Positions 28,447 to 38,756 are shown, numbered from the stretch's first letter. The stretch is 64,000 nucleotides of DNA from Sphingomonas aracearum (GCF_003345355.1 NZ_QQNB01000003.1:124001-188000), one strand, 5' to 3'. A program made the numbers and translations. The notes: generated by a model not told the origin, from the sequence alone.

Positions 28447-29727
28447 ATGAAGTGGATCGCATGGGTTCTGATGCTGGCGGCCGCGACGCCGGCCACGGCC
28501 AAGACCTTTCACGTTGCGCCCGATGGCAGCGACGCCGCGGCGGGCACCGCAGCCGCGCCGTTCGCCACCTTCGCCCGCGCGCAGGAAGCGGCCGGCGCGG
28601 GCGACACGGTCCTGTTCCACGGCGGCCGCTACGCCATCGTGCAGGGCGCGAACCGCTGTCCCGGTCGCACGGGCGTGGTCAACGCGGTCGCGCTGGGCAA
28701 GAGCGGCCAGCCCGGCCAGCCGATCCGCTATCTCGCCGCGCCGGGCGAGCGGCCGGTGTTCGACTTTGCCGGCATGAAGGACGATTGCCGGGTGAAGGGC
28801 ATCACCGTGTCGGGCGACTGGATCGAGCTGAACGGTCTCGAAATCACCGGCGTGCCGCAGAACAACAACCTCAATCACGAATCCTGGGGCGTGTGGATCA
28901 GCGGCAGCCACAACCGGTTCGAGCGGCTGAACATCCACCACATCATGGGCGCCGGGCTGTTCATCGCCGATGGCGGCGACAATCTGGTCCTGAACAGCGA
29001 CAGCCACGACAATTACGATCCGCTCACCTCCAACGGCGCGGGCGAGAGCGGCGACGGCTTCGGCGCGCACATCAAGGCGGGACATCCCGGCAACGTGTTC
29101 CGCGGCTGCCGCGCCTGGTCGAACAGCGACGACGGGTTCGATCTCATCCGCGCCTATTCGCCGGTGCTGATCGAGCACAGCTGGTCCTGGCACAACGGCT
29201 ACATCCCCGGCAGCGATACGCCGAGCAAGAACGGCAACGGGTTCAAGATGGGGGGCTATGGCCTCAGCTATGCGCCGAACGGCGCGGTTCACACGCTGCG
29301 CTTCTCGGTGGCGTTCGGCAACCGGGCATCGGGCGTCTATGCCAACCACCATCCGCTTGCGAACGAGTATTACAGCAACACCAGCTTCGACAACGGCACC
29401 GACTTCAACATGCTCGGCATCGGGCCGGACAGCGCGCCGCGGTCGCTGGGCCGCTTGCGCAACAACCTGGCGTTCGGCGGCACGCTGACGGCCAACATGA
29501 GCGACGACGCCGCGGGCAATTCCTGGACGCTGCCGGTGACGGTGGACGCAGGCGATTTCGAGGCGGTGTCGGCGGCGGGCTGGGACGCGCCGCGCGGGCC
29601 CGACGGCAGCCTGCCGGTGCTGCGCGCGGTGCACCTCAGGGCCGGCACCGACCTGGTGGATGCCGGAACGCCCGTCGGCCTGCCGTTCCGCGGCAAGGCG
29701 CCGGACCTGGGGGCGTTCGAGCGATAG
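28447..29727 (+). CDS. Secreted PL9-like parallel beta-helix lyase
   Basis: A 426-residue secreted protein with a signal peptide (WIAWVLMLAAATPATA) and a right-handed beta-helix. Features match polysaccharide lyase family 9: ESGDGFGAHIKAG near residue 200, the calcium-site acidic cluster WSNSDDGFDLI near 225-234 (Asp pair plus a third Asp), and the catalytic-Lys region KNGNGFKMGG near residue 268. PL9 enzymes cleave pectate by beta-elimination with a Lys base. Substrate is inferred from the active-site pattern only. It follows ruvB closely but is functionally separate. Confidence 0.75.
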   Translation: MKWIAWVLMLAAATPATAKTFHVAPDGSDAAAGTAAAPFATFARAQEAAGAGDTVLFHGGRYAIVQGANRCPGRTGVVNAVALGKSGQPGQPIRYLAAPGERPVFDFAGMKDDCRVKGITVSGDWIELNGLEITGVPQNNNLNHESWGVWISGSHNRFERLNIHHIMGAGLFIADGGDNLVLNSDSHDNYDPLTSNGAGESGDGFGAHIKAGHPGNVFRGCRAWSNSDDGFDLIRAYSPVLIEHSWSWHNGYIPGSDTPSKNGNGFKMGGYGLSYAPNGAVHTLRFSVAFGNRASGVYANHHPLANEYYSNTSFDNGTDFNMLGIGPDSAPRSLGRLRNNLAFGGTLTANMSDDAAGNSWTLPVTVDAGDFEAVSAAGWDAPRGPDGSLPVLRAVHLRAGTDLVDAGTPVGLPFRGKAPDLGAFER

Positions 29728-29824
29728 GCTGCAAGCGGCAGGACAGGATTGCTCCTCCACACCGGAGTTTTCCTGCTGCGCTGCACGATAGCCAAGGTCT
29801 GTCTCGCGCGTTAGCGTCCTTGCC

Positions 29825-32104
29825 ATGCCGTTGTCCGCCGCCGCCTCCGCCCGCGAGATCCTCGTCCGCCTGCACGACGTGATGGCCAGTCGCACCCCGG
29901 CGCAGAGCAAGCTCAACCAGGTCGCCAAGATCGTCGGCGAGGGGGTGAACAGCGAGGTCTGCTCCATCTACCTGCTGCGCGACGGCGTGCTGGAACTGTT
30001 CGCCACCGAGGGGCTGGCGCAGGAAGCGGTGCACGTCACCAAGCTGGCGCTGGGCGAGGGGCTGGTCGGCACCATCGCCGAGCAGGTGGAAACGCTGAAC
30101 CTGGACGAGGCCGCCGCCCATCCGGACTTCGTGTATCGTCCGGAAACCGGCGAGGACCGGTTCCACAGCTTCGCCGGCGTGCCGATCATCCGGCGGGAGC
30201 GGGCCGTCGGCGTGCTGTGCGTCCAGCACGCCGAGCCGCACCGCTATGACGAGATTGAAATAGAAGCGTTGCAGACGGTGGCGATGGTGCTGTCGGAACT
30301 GATCGCCAATGCCGACCTCATCGACACCCGTGCCCCTGCCGGCGATCGCCCTGCCGTGGTGAGCGCGGCGGTGCGCCTGCCGGGCCTCAAGCTGGTCGAG
30401 GGCATGGGCGCGGGCCATGCCGTGTTCCACCAGCCGCGCGTGCAGATCGAGCACACGGTGGCCGAGGACACGGAGGCCGAGCGGCACCGCGTTTATGCCG
30501 CGTTCGGCCGCATGCGCGAACAGATCGAGCGGATCAGCCGCGAGGCGGAGTTCGGCGTCGATGGCGAGCACAAGGAGGTGCTCGAGACCTACAAGATGTT
30601 CGCTTACGACGAGGGTTGGGCGCGGCGCATCAACGAGGCGATCGACTCGGGCCTGACGGCGGAAGCCGCGATCGAGCGCGTGCAGCAGCGCACCCGCATG
30701 CGCATGCGGCAGATCGACGATCCTTTGCTCGCCGATCGCATGCACGACCTGGAGGACCTGGCGAACCGTCTGTTGCGCATCGTGTCGGGCCAGATGGGCA
30801 CCGCGGCGCAGCTTGGCCTCCGGCAGGACACGATCCTGATCGCGCGCAACCTGGGCCCGGCGGAGCTGCTGGAATATGACCGCCGGCGGCTGAAGGGCGT
30901 GGTGCTGGAGGAAGGCTCGCTCACCGCGCACGTCACCATTGTCGCGCGCGCGATGGGCGTGCCGGTGCTCGGCCGGGTGAAGGGGGTGAAGCGGGCGATC
31001 TCGGAGGGCGACCTCCTGCTGCTCGACGGCACGGCGGGCGCCGTGCTGGTGCGGCCCTCGCCGCCGATGGAGGAAGCGTTCGAGGCCAAGCTGCAGGCCC
31101 GCCAGGCCCGCCGCGCGCTGTTCGCCGCGCTGAAGAACGAGGCGCCGGTCACGCGCGACGGGCACCGCGTCACCGTGATGGTCAATGCCGGCCTGCGCGA
31201 CGACGTGGCGGCGCTGGACGTCACCGGGGCGGACGGGATCGGGCTGTTCCGCACCGAATTCCAGTTCCTTGTTTCCGCCACCTTGCCTGCGCGGGAGCGG
31301 CAGCAGCGGCTGTACCGCGACGTGCTGGAGGCGGCGGGCGACCGGCCGGTGATCTTCCGCACGGTGGACATCGGCGGCGACAAGGCGCTCCCTTATCTAA
31401 ACAAGCTGGACGATGGCGAGGAGGAGAACCCCGCCATGGGCTGGCGCGCGCTGCGCCTCGCGCTGGAGCGCGACGGGCTGATGAAGGTGCAGGCGCGCGC
31501 CCTGCTCGAGGCCGCCGCCGGGCGCACGCTGTCGGTGATGTTCCCGATGGTGTCGGAGCCGTGGGAGTTCGACGAGGCGAAGGCGCTGTTCGAGGCGCAG
31601 CGCCAGGTGCTGCTGGACCGCGGCAAGAAGCTGCCCAATGACGTGCGCTACGGCACCATGCTGGAGGTGCCGGCGCTGGCGGAGGAGCTCGACCGGCTGC
31701 TGCCGCGCATCGATTTCCTGTCGGTGGGCACCAACGACCTGACGCAGTTCCTGTTCGCCGCGGATCGCGCCAATCCCAAGCTGGCCGAGCGCTATGACTG
31801 GCTTTCGCCCGCCATTCTGCGCTTTCTGCGCCGGCTGGTCGCGCCGGCCAAGGGCGCCAACGTGCCGCTGGCGGTGTGCGGAGAAATGGGCGGCCGCCCG
31901 CTGGAGGCGATGGCGCTGATCGGGCTGGGCGTGGATCGCCTGTCGATCACGCCGGCGGCGGTGGGACCGATCAAGGCGATGGTGCGCAGCCTGGACCGGC
32001 GGGCGATCGTCGCGGAAATGGAGCGGCTGCTCGCCGACCCGCCGCGCGACATGCGCGGCGCGCTCACCGCCTGGGCGCAGGAACAGGGCGTCGAACTCGC
32101 CTGA
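29825..32104 (+). CDS. ptsP: Nitrogen PTS enzyme I (PtsP)
   Basis: Phosphoenolpyruvate-protein phosphotransferase of the regulatory PTS-Ntr, 759 residues. The N-terminal GAF domain (about 1-165) distinguishes EI-Ntr from sugar EI. The phospho-His lies in EEGSLTAHVTIVARAMGVP; the PEP-binding barrel shows DGIGLFRTEFQFL, RTVDIGGDK, GTNDLTQFLFAADR and the Cys region LAVCGEMGG. It phosphorylates NPr, which passes phosphate to EIIA-Ntr. No NPr gene is adjacent. Confidence 0.93.
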   Translation: MPLSAAASAREILVRLHDVMASRTPAQSKLNQVAKIVGEGVNSEVCSIYLLRDGVLELFATEGLAQEAVHVTKLALGEGLVGTIAEQVETLNLDEAAAHPDFVYRPETGEDRFHSFAGVPIIRRERAVGVLCVQHAEPHRYDEIEIEALQTVAMVLSELIANADLIDTRAPAGDRPAVVSAAVRLPGLKLVEGMGAGHAVFHQPRVQIEHTVAEDTEAERHRVYAAFGRMREQIERISREAEFGVDGEHKEVLETYKMFAYDEGWARRINEAIDSGLTAEAAIERVQQRTRMRMRQIDDPLLADRMHDLEDLANRLLRIVSGQMGTAAQLGLRQDTILIARNLGPAELLEYDRRRLKGVVLEEGSLTAHVTIVARAMGVPVLGRVKGVKRAISEGDLLLLDGTAGAVLVRPSPPMEEAFEAKLQARQARRALFAALKNEAPVTRDGHRVTVMVNAGLRDDVAALDVTGADGIGLFRTEFQFLVSATLPARERQQRLYRDVLEAAGDRPVIFRTVDIGGDKALPYLNKLDDGEEENPAMGWRALRLALERDGLMKVQARALLEAAAGRTLSVMFPMVSEPWEFDEAKALFEAQRQVLLDRGKKLPNDVRYGTMLEVPALAEELDRLLPRIDFLSVGTNDLTQFLFAADRANPKLAERYDWLSPAILRFLRRLVAPAKGANVPLAVCGEMGGRPLEAMALIGLGVDRLSITPAAVGPIKAMVRSLDRRAIVAEMERLLADPPRDMRGALTAWAQEQGVELA

Positions 32105-32206
32105 TCCAGGTGAGGCCCGGCGTTGACACTCGCGCCCCGCTTTGAGACAGGCAGAGGAACAAGGGCGGTTCCCCCCGGATCGCAACACCGCCGCCCGGAG
32201 ACGTGC

Positions 32207-33151
32207 ATGACCGACGGCCCCGCCGAACCTGGCTCCCCCCCGCTGCGTGCCGGCGAACGGCTTCGCCAGGCGCGCGAGGCGCAAGGACTGAGCCTTGCCG
32301 AAGTGGCCGCGCGCACCCGTGTGCCGCTGCGCCAGCTGGAAGCGATCGAGAATGCCGATTACTCGGCGCTGCCGTCCGTCACTTACTCCGTCGGCTTCGC
32401 CAAGGCCTATGCCCGCGCGGTCGGGGTGGACGAGGTGGAGATCGCCCGCGAAGTGCGGGCGCAAGGGTCGATCGAGCCGGTGCGGCGGACCGAGTACATC
32501 ACCTATGACGACCCCGACGCCGGCCGCCTGCCGCGCACCGGCCTGGCGGTGGCCGGGGCGGTGCTGGCGCTGCTGGTGCTGATCGGCGTCGGCTTGTGGT
32601 ACGGCACCGACCTGTTCCGCGGCGGCGACGTGGCCACGCCCGCCGCCGAGGCCACCGGCGCACCGGTGGCGGTGCAGACCGTGGCTCCGGCCGCGCCCGC
32701 CGTCCAGCAGGTGCGCCTGGCCGCGGGCAGCAGCGAGGTGTGGATGCGCGTCTACGATGCCGACAACAAGACGCTGTACCTCGGCACGCTGAAGCCGGGC
32801 GAGGGCTTCGACGTGCCCGCCGATGCCAGGAACCCAATGATCAATGTCGGCCGCCCGGACCAGTTGACGGTTACCGTCAACGGCTCGGCCGTGCCGCCGC
32901 TGGGCAGCGGACGGGTGGCGATCAAGAACGTGCCGGTGAGCGCCGCCGCGCTGCTGGCGCGCGGTTCGGCGGGCGCGGCGGCGGCCGGGGCCTCGGCGCC
33001 GGCTCCCGCCCCGGCCACGCCGGCACGGACCCGCCCGCGCGGGGGCGCCACGGAGGTGCCGCCCTTCTTCGCCGATCCGGCCCCGGCCGCCCCCACCGGC
33101 GCGCAGGCGCCGCCGGGCGCCGTGGCGCCTGCCCCGGCGCCGGCGCCGTAA
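32207..33151 (+). CDS. RodZ-like helix-turn-helix membrane protein
   Basis: A 314-residue protein with a cytoplasmic HTH domain (LRQAREAQGLSLAEVAARTR, residues about 24-90), one transmembrane helix (about 107-128), and a periplasmic RodZ/DUF4115 domain (WMRVYDADNKTLYLGTLKPG to about 245) followed by a Pro/Ala-rich tail. RodZ links MreB to the envelope. ATG 32207 has GGAG 8 bases upstream; an earlier ATG at 32123 would add a non-homologous leader. Confidence 0.8.
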   Translation: MTDGPAEPGSPPLRAGERLRQAREAQGLSLAEVAARTRVPLRQLEAIENADYSALPSVTYSVGFAKAYARAVGVDEVEIAREVRAQGSIEPVRRTEYITYDDPDAGRLPRTGLAVAGAVLALLVLIGVGLWYGTDLFRGGDVATPAAEATGAPVAVQTVAPAAPAVQQVRLAAGSSEVWMRVYDADNKTLYLGTLKPGEGFDVPADARNPMINVGRPDQLTVTVNGSAVPPLGSGRVAIKNVPVSAAALLARGSAGAAAAGASAPAPAPATPARTRPRGGATEVPPFFADPAPAAPTGAQAPPGAVAPAPAPAP

Positions 33152-33216
33152 AGGCTGGCGACAGGGTGGCGCGGCCAGTATGGTCGGCTCTTCAACCGAA
33201 CAGGGGGGTGTTGCCC

Positions 33217-34110
33217 ATGCGTAATCTTGTTCTCGCAACGGCCCTGTCGGCGGGTCTTTTCTCGGCCGCACCGGTCGCCGCGCAGGCGTCGCTCGAGCCC
33301 CGGGTCGACCGGCTGGAGTCCGAAATGCGCGCCGTGCAGCGCAAGGTGTTTCCGGGCGGTGCGGGGCAATACGTCCAGCCGCAGATCACGCCGGGCCGCG
33401 ATCAGGCCGATCCGATCGGCACGCCCGCGACCAGCCCGGTGGCGGACCTCACCGCGCGGGTCGATGCGCTGGAAGGGCAGTTGCGCGATCTGACCGGGCA
33501 GGTTGAGCAGGCGAACAACCGCGTGCGCACCGTGTCCGACGCCTTTGCCACCTATCGCCGCGAAACCGATGCGCGCATCGCCGCGCTGGAAGGCACGCGC
33601 ACGACGACGCCCGCGCCGGCAACTGGCGCGCCGGAGGCGGACGCCGGCCCCGCACCGGCCCGTCCTGCCACGACGCCCGCCGCCGCTGCCGGCATCACCC
33701 GCCGTCCGCCCACCGGAGACGCGGGCGAGGATGCCTATCTCTACGGCTATGACCTGTGGGCGGCGAAGTCCTACCCCGAGGCGGAAAAGCAGCTGCAGGC
33801 GGCCTTCACCAAATATCCGAAGCACAAGCGCGCCAGCTACGCGCGCAACCTGTACGGCCGCGCGTTGATGGACGATGGCCAGCTCAACTCGGCGGCGCGC
33901 GCCTTTCTCGACAATTACCGCACCCTGCCCGATGGCGAGCGCGCGCCCGACAGCCTGTACTACCTGGCCCAGACCCTGACGCGGCTGAAGAAGCCCAAGG
34001 CCGATATCTGCAAGGTCTATGGCGAACTGGGCGACGTGTACGGCGCCACGCTGCGCCCCGAGCTTGCCGCGCAGGTGGCCGCCGGCCGGCGCCAGGCGAG
34101 CTGCGCCTGA
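33217..34110 (+). CDS. CpoB/YbgF-like Tol-Pal associated protein
   Basis: A periplasmic protein of 297 residues: signal peptide (LVLATALSAGLFSAAPVAAQA), coiled coil (PRVDRLESEMRAVQRKV and the 80-125 region), an Ala/Pro linker, and a C-terminal TPR domain (AYLYGYDLWAAKSYPEAEKQ, then SYARNLYGRALMDDGQLNSA). This layout is that of CpoB/YbgF, which coordinates peptidoglycan synthesis with outer-membrane constriction. tol and pal genes are not visible. Shine-Dalgarno GGGGGG lies before ATG 33217. Confidence 0.8.
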   Translation: MRNLVLATALSAGLFSAAPVAAQASLEPRVDRLESEMRAVQRKVFPGGAGQYVQPQITPGRDQADPIGTPATSPVADLTARVDALEGQLRDLTGQVEQANNRVRTVSDAFATYRRETDARIAALEGTRTTTPAPATGAPEADAGPAPARPATTPAAAAGITRRPPTGDAGEDAYLYGYDLWAAKSYPEAEKQLQAAFTKYPKHKRASYARNLYGRALMDDGQLNSAARAFLDNYRTLPDGERAPDSLYYLAQTLTRLKKPKADICKVYGELGDVYGATLRPELAAQVAAGRRQASCA

Positions 34111-34139
34111 GAGACGGGCCGCCAGCTGGTTGTTCTTCC

Positions 34140-34159
34140 ACCCCGGCAAGGGCCGGGGT
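34140..34159. repeat. GC-rich hairpin (repeat-like)
   Basis: Perfect 8-bp stem ACCCCGGC / GCCGGGGT with loop AAGG between the CpoB-like gene and tilS. The core CCCCGGC...GCCGGGG matches the unit of the paired repeat at 22694-22790, so it is likely another copy of the same chromosomal repeat, and not a dedicated terminator: no T-run follows. Confidence 0.6.
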
Positions 34160-34173
34160 CGGGCGGCGATAGG

Positions 34174-35217
34174 ATGAGCGCCCCGCTGCCGAAGGAGCGG
34201 ATTGCCCGCTTCCGTCGCGATCTCCTGGCGCTCGCCTCCGCCCCGACGCCCGATCGACCGCTCGGCATCGCCGTCTCCGGCGGCCCCGACAGCATGGCGC
34301 TGCTCGTCCTGGCCGATGCCGCCTTTCCCGGCGCGGTCGCGGCGGCGACGGTGGACCATCGCCTGCGTCCTGCCTCGGCAGCGGAAGCGGCGATGGTGGC
34401 GCGCTGGTGCGCCGCGCAGGGGGTGCCGCATGCGGTGCTGCCGTCCGACGAGGACCTGGCCGGCGCCGATCTTCAGGCGCGCGCCCGGGCGCTCCGCTAC
34501 CGCCTGCTCGGGCAATGGTCGGTGGCGGTCGCGGCGCCGGCGATCGCGACCGCGCATCATGCCGACGATCAGGCGGAGACGTTTCTCATGCGCGCGGCCC
34601 GCGGCGCGGGACCGGCGGGACTTGCCGGCATCCGGCCGGTCCGCGCGCTGGGGGCCGCCCGCGTAGTGCGCCCGGCGGTGTTCGACCTGTGGGAGCGCAT
34701 TGTCGTCCGCCCGCTGCTCGGCTGGCGTCGCGCCGAGCTGCGAGCACTGGTGTCGGCCGCGGGCGTGCCGTTCGTCGACGATCCGAGCAATACCGACGAG
34801 AGCTTCGAGCGCGTGCGCGTCCGCCGGTTGCTCGCGGAGCAGGACTGGCTCGGCGCCGAAGGGCTCGCCCGAGCCGCCGCACATGCCGGCGAGGCGCAGG
34901 ATGCGCTGGAGGCGATGACGGCCTGGCTGTGGTCGACCCGCAAGGTCGTGCCGGAGGGTGTCGATGAGCCGCACTGCCAGACCTGGCTCGACCTTGCCGA
35001 CCTGCCGCGCGAGATGAAGAGGCGGCTGGCGCGCGAGGCGATCCGCTCGGTGCGGGGGGTGAACGGGCTGCGGCCGGACTTCGATCTCGCCACCAATATC
35101 GAGCCGCTGCTGAACGCGCTGGAGGCAGGCAACGCCGCCACCCAGGCAGGCGTGCTGGTGCGTCCGGTCGGCACCGTGTGGCGCTTCAGCGAGGCTCCGC
35201 CGCGCCGATCGCACTGA
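34174..35217 (+). CDS. tilS: tRNA(Ile)-lysidine synthase TilS
   Basis: Modifies C34 of the tRNA-Ile CAU anticodon to lysidine so that it reads AUA. The 347-residue protein has the PP-loop AVSGGPDSMALL (about residues 33-44), TVDHRLRPAS, ATAHHADDQAETFLMR and FVDDPSNTDESFER, all family signatures. It lacks a long C-terminal extension, as in many alphaproteobacteria. It lies 92 bases upstream of ftsH, the gene order seen in many bacteria. Confidence 0.93.
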   Translation: MSAPLPKERIARFRRDLLALASAPTPDRPLGIAVSGGPDSMALLVLADAAFPGAVAAATVDHRLRPASAAEAAMVARWCAAQGVPHAVLPSDEDLAGADLQARARALRYRLLGQWSVAVAAPAIATAHHADDQAETFLMRAARGAGPAGLAGIRPVRALGAARVVRPAVFDLWERIVVRPLLGWRRAELRALVSAAGVPFVDDPSNTDESFERVRVRRLLAEQDWLGAEGLARAAAHAGEAQDALEAMTAWLWSTRKVVPEGVDEPHCQTWLDLADLPREMKRRLAREAIRSVRGVNGLRPDFDLATNIEPLLNALEAGNAATQAGVLVRPVGTVWRFSEAPPRRSH

Positions 35218-35308
35218 TCGGCCCAAAGTGGCCGCGGGCGCATGGTTGTTCCATTGCCATTAACCTGCGTGCGCCTATCTTGTGTGCTCGGAAAGGTATC
35301 AAGACCAC

Positions 35309-37279
35309 ATGAACGAGAACGACAAGCAGCCGGGCGGCGGCAACGGCGAAGGTGGCGGCCCCAACCCGTGGATGAAGAGCCTGCTCATCTGGGTCGGCAT
35401 CCTCGTCGCCCTGGCGCTGTTCGTCACCATGCTGGACACGCGCGGCGGCGTCGCGGGCGGCACCGGGATCGCCTATTCCACCTTCCTCGACAAGGTGGAG
35501 GAAGGCACGGTCAAGGACGTCAACATTTCGGGGGATGTCATCACCGGCACCTTCTCGAGCGGTGACAAGTTCAAGACCTACGCGATCCAGGACCCGCAGC
35601 TGACGCAGAACCTGCGCCAGCACAACGTGCAGATCACGGCCAAGCCCGAAGAGGGCCCGTCGATGTGGCAGCTGCTGCTGTACCAGTCGCTGCCGTTCCT
35701 GCTCTTCCTGGGCATCGCGTTCTTCGTGCTGCGCCAGATGCAGAAGAACACCGGCTCGGGCGCGATGGGCTTCGGCAAGAGCCGCGCACGGATGCTGACG
35801 CAGAAGGAAGGCCGCGTGACCTTCGACGATGTCGCCGGCATCGACGAGGCGCGCGCCGAGCTGACCGAGATCGTCGAGTTCCTGAAGGACCCGACCAAGT
35901 TCGCGCGGCTGGGCGGCAAGATTCCGAAGGGCGCGCTGCTGGTCGGCTCGCCGGGTACCGGCAAGACGCTGCTCGCTCGCGCGATCGCGGGCGAGGCGGG
36001 CGTGCCGTTCTTCACCATCTCGGGCTCGGACTTCGTGGAGATGTTCGTGGGCGTCGGCGCGAGCCGCGTGCGCGACATGTTCGAACAGGCCAAGAAGTCC
36101 GCGCCGTGCATCGTCTTCATCGACGAGATCGACGCGGTCGGCCGCCATCGCGGCGCGGGCCTGGGCAACGGCAACGACGAGCGCGAGCAGACGCTGAACC
36201 AGCTGCTGGTCGAAATGGACGGGTTCGAGGCGAACGAGGGCATCATCATCGTCGCAGCGACCAACCGCCCCGACGTGCTCGACCCCGCGCTGTTGCGTCC
36301 GGGCCGCTTCGATCGCCAGGTGGTGGTGCCGCGCCCGGACATCGAGGGCCGTATCAAGATCCTTGAAGTGCACATGAAGAAGGTGCCGCTGGCGCCCGAC
36401 GTCGATGCCCGCGTGATCGCGCGCGGCACGCCGGGCTTCTCGGGCGCGGACCTGGCCAACCTCGTCAACGAGGCGGCGTTGATGGCGGCGCGCAAGTCCA
36501 AGCGCCTGGTCGCGATGAGCGAGTTCGAGGAAGCCAAGGACAAGGTGATGATGGGCGCCGAGCGGCGGTCCATGGTGATGACCGAGGACGAGAAGCGGAT
36601 GACCGCCTATCACGAGGCCGGCCATGCCATCGTCGCGCTGCACGAGCCGGCGTCCGATCCGATCCACAAGGCCACGATCATCCCGCGCGGCCGCGCGCTG
36701 GGCATGGTGATGCGCCTGCCGGAACGCGATTCGTACAGCTATCACCGCGACAAGATGTACGCGAACCTGGCCGTCTCCATGGGCGGACGCGTGGCTGAGG
36801 AAGTGATCTTCGGCTATGACAAGGTTTCGTCGGGCGCGTCCGGCGACATCCAGTACGCCACGGGCCTGGCGCGCGACATGGTCACCAAATGGGGCATGTC
36901 GGACAAGGTCGGCCCGGTCGAATACGCCCAGCCGGAAGGCGAGTCGTTCCTCGGCTATTCGTCCTCGCAGCCGGTGCGCATGTCCAACCAGACCGCGCAG
37001 CTGATCGACGACGAGATCAAGTCGATCGTCGAGGGGGGCCTCGCGCGCGCCAAGCAGGTGCTGTCCGATCACCTCGACCAGCTTCACCTGCTGGCCGGCG
37101 CCCTGCTCGACTACGAGACGCTGTCGGGCGAGGAGATCAAGAAGCTGATCGCGGGCGAGACGATCGACCGCGGCGACACCGGCCCGAAGGCGCCGACGCT
37201 GCCGATCGGGGGGGCCTCGGTGCCCAAGACCCGCCGGCCGAGCGGCCCGTTCGGCAACCCGGCGCCGCAAGGCGCGTAA
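35309..37279 (+). CDS. ftsH: ATP-dependent zinc metalloprotease FtsH
   Basis: Membrane-anchored AAA+ protease of 656 residues. Two transmembrane helices (about 26-44 and 118-138) flank a periplasmic domain; Walker A GSPGTGKT near residue 213 (Ser where Pro is commoner), Walker [13 protein letters not shown], second region of homology [13 protein letters not shown], and the zinc site H435-E-A-G-H439. ATG 35309 (MNENDKQ) is chosen over 35282, which adds nine unlike residues. The gene ends 22 bases before a strong terminator. Confidence 0.96.
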   Translation: MNENDKQPGGGNGEGGGPNPWMKSLLIWVGILVALALFVTMLDTRGGVAGGTGIAYSTFLDKVEEGTVKDVNISGDVITGTFSSGDKFKTYAIQDPQLTQNLRQHNVQITAKPEEGPSMWQLLLYQSLPFLLFLGIAFFVLRQMQKNTGSGAMGFGKSRARMLTQKEGRVTFDDVAGIDEARAELTEIVEFLKDPTKFARLGGKIPKGALLVGSPGTGKTLLARAIAGEAGVPFFTISGSDFVEMFVGVGASRVRDMFEQAKKSAPCIVFIDEIDAVGRHRGAGLGNGNDEREQTLNQLLVEMDGFEANEGIIIVAATNRPDVLDPALLRPGRFDRQVVVPRPDIEGRIKILEVHMKKVPLAPDVDARVIARGTPGFSGADLANLVNEAALMAARKSKRLVAMSEFEEAKDKVMMGAERRSMVMTEDEKRMTAYHEAGHAIVALHEPASDPIHKATIIPRGRALGMVMRLPERDSYSYHRDKMYANLAVSMGGRVAEEVIFGYDKVSSGASGDIQYATGLARDMVTKWGMSDKVGPVEYAQPEGESFLGYSSSQPVRMSNQTAQLIDDEIKSIVEGGLARAKQVLSDHLDQLHLLAGALLDYETLSGEEIKKLIAGETIDRGDTGPKAPTLPIGGASVPKTRRPSGPFGNPAPQGA

Positions 37280-37301
37280 CCGAACCGTCCGAGACGCATA
37301 T

Positions 37302-37337
37302 AGGCCCGTCCTCCCGACCCGGAGGGCGGGCCTTTTG
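37302..37337 (+). terminator. Rho-independent terminator of ftsH
   Basis: A 13-bp stem with one mismatch, AGGCCCGTCCTCC pairing with GGAGGGCGGGCCT across a short loop, followed by TTTTGTTT. This is the clearest intrinsic terminator in the window and ends the tilS-ftsH transcript. Confidence 0.92.
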
Positions 37338-37349
37338 TTTGGAGCCGCC

Positions 37350-38177
37350 ATGCACCTCGATCTCCTCCAGTCGCTGAGCCTGTGCGGCCGCAACGACACG
37401 CCCAACGACGACCGGGCGGGCAACACCGCGCGAACCGCCTGGGTGATCGACGGAGCGACGGATCTCGGCCCGCCGGGCCTGCTGGGCGATCAGGGCGGCG
37501 CCGCATGGCTGGCGGCCACCGCCGATGCCGGTTTCGGCCTGGCCGATGCGCCGGAGCTTGCCGGCACCTGTGACCAGGTCTTCGCGCATGTCGCGGCGCG
37601 CTATGCTGCGGAACGTCGCCGCGCCCCGGAAGCGGCCTGGGAGCTTCCCAGCGCCGCCTTTGCCGCCGTGCAACTGGTTGGAAACAAGCTGCACGTCGCC
37701 TGGGCGGCGGATTGCGCGGTGCTGCACCGGTCATCCGCCGGCGTGCGCTGGTGCACGCCCGCGCCCGACCGTGCAGCCGAGTCGGCGGCGGCCGCGGCAC
37801 TGGGCGAAGGAGTGGGTGCATTGCCGCGCACCGGCGCCGTGCTGGATGATCGTCGTGCCGCCCGCGCGCGGCCCGGGCGGCAGGTGCTCGGCATCGACCC
37901 ATCCGCGGCGCGCGCCGCCATGCGGCTGGCCGCGGTGGAGGTCGCGCCCGGCGACGGGCTGCTGCTGATGACGGACGGCTTCTCGGCGCTGATCGACGCC
38001 TATGGCGTTCATGACGCCGCCGCGCTGTTCGCCGCGGCCGAGCGGCAGGGGCTGGCGGCGCTGGGCCAGCAGCTGCGCGACATCGAAGAACAGGATGCCG
38101 ATTGCCGGCGCTTTCCCCGGTTCAAGCGCAGCGACGACGCCACCGCGTTGTGGCTTCGGATCGGCGGCGCGGCGTAG
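37350..38177 (+). CDS. PP2C-like protein serine/threonine phosphatase
   Basis: A 275-residue PP2C-superfamily protein. Metal-site patterns include PNDDRAGN near the N-terminus, AWVIDGATDLG, the strand LLLMTDGFSALID, and the C-terminal Asp in KRSDDATALWL. The order fits PPM phosphatases, though the motifs are divergent. ATG 37350 follows GGAG at 37341. The target is unknown. Confidence 0.7.
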   Translation: MHLDLLQSLSLCGRNDTPNDDRAGNTARTAWVIDGATDLGPPGLLGDQGGAAWLAATADAGFGLADAPELAGTCDQVFAHVAARYAAERRRAPEAAWELPSAAFAAVQLVGNKLHVAWAADCAVLHRSSAGVRWCTPAPDRAAESAAAAALGEGVGALPRTGAVLDDRRAARARPGRQVLGIDPSAARAAMRLAAVEVAPGDGLLLMTDGFSALIDAYGVHDAAALFAAAERQGLAALGQQLRDIEEQDADCRRFPRFKRSDDATALWLRIGGAA

Positions 38178-38214
38178 CGCGCGTCCGAACAGGCTGCCTG
38201 CGCGTTGCGCGCGC

Positions 38215-38751
38215 ATGTCGGACCTTTTCACCCATCAGCCACCGTCGCCGCCCGGCCTGGGTGGCGTTCTTGCCCGCAACATCGAGCGGATGGACGAGCA
38301 TCGCCGCCGCGAGGCGCAGAACGCCCGGCTCAGCGAGCGATTGTCCGACGCGATCACCGCCTTTGCCGGCAGCATGGCCTTTGTCGGGCTGCACGCGGTT
38401 CTCTACGGCGTGTGGATCGCGGTGAACCTCGGCTGGGTGCCGGGCGTGAAGCCGTTCGACCCGACCTTTGTCGTGCTGGCGATGGAGGCGAGCGTGGAGG
38501 CGATCTTCCTCTCCACCTTCGTGCTCATCAGCCAGAACCGCATGATGCGCGCGGCCGCGCGGCAGAACGAATTCGACCTGCAGATCAACCTGCTGACCGA
38601 GCACGAGCTTACCCGCCTGGTCGCCCTGGTGGATGCCATGGCGCAGAAGATGGGGGTGGCGGCGGTGGATGCCGAGGAACTGGGCGAGATCAAGCGGGAC
38701 GTCTCGCCCGAGGCGGTGCTCAGCACGCTGGAAGCGCGCGAGACCAGATAG
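38215..38751 (+). CDS. DUF1003 family membrane protein
   Basis: A 178-residue protein with two transmembrane helices (about 50-70 and 85-110) in the DUF1003 pattern: ITAFAGSMAFVGLHAVLYGVW, FDPTFVVLAMEASVEAIFLS, FVLISQNRM, then the soluble helix NEFDLQINLLTEHEL. Function is unknown for the family. The start at 38215 follows the phosphatase by 37 bases. Confidence 0.85.
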   Translation: MSDLFTHQPPSPPGLGGVLARNIERMDEHRRREAQNARLSERLSDAITAFAGSMAFVGLHAVLYGVWIAVNLGWVPGVKPFDPTFVVLAMEASVEAIFLSTFVLISQNRMMRAAARQNEFDLQINLLTEHELTRLVALVDAMAQKMGVAAVDAEELGEIKRDVSPEAVLSTLEARETR

Positions 38752-38756
38752 CCGGT

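Noticed and set aside
32123..32145. TTGACA at 32123 as a promoter for the RodZ-like gene
   Set aside because: No -10 hexamer at 16-18 bases; too weak to call.
34140..34159. Hairpin before tilS as terminator
   Set aside because: No T-run and its core matches the chromosomal palindromic repeat, so it is listed as a repeat.
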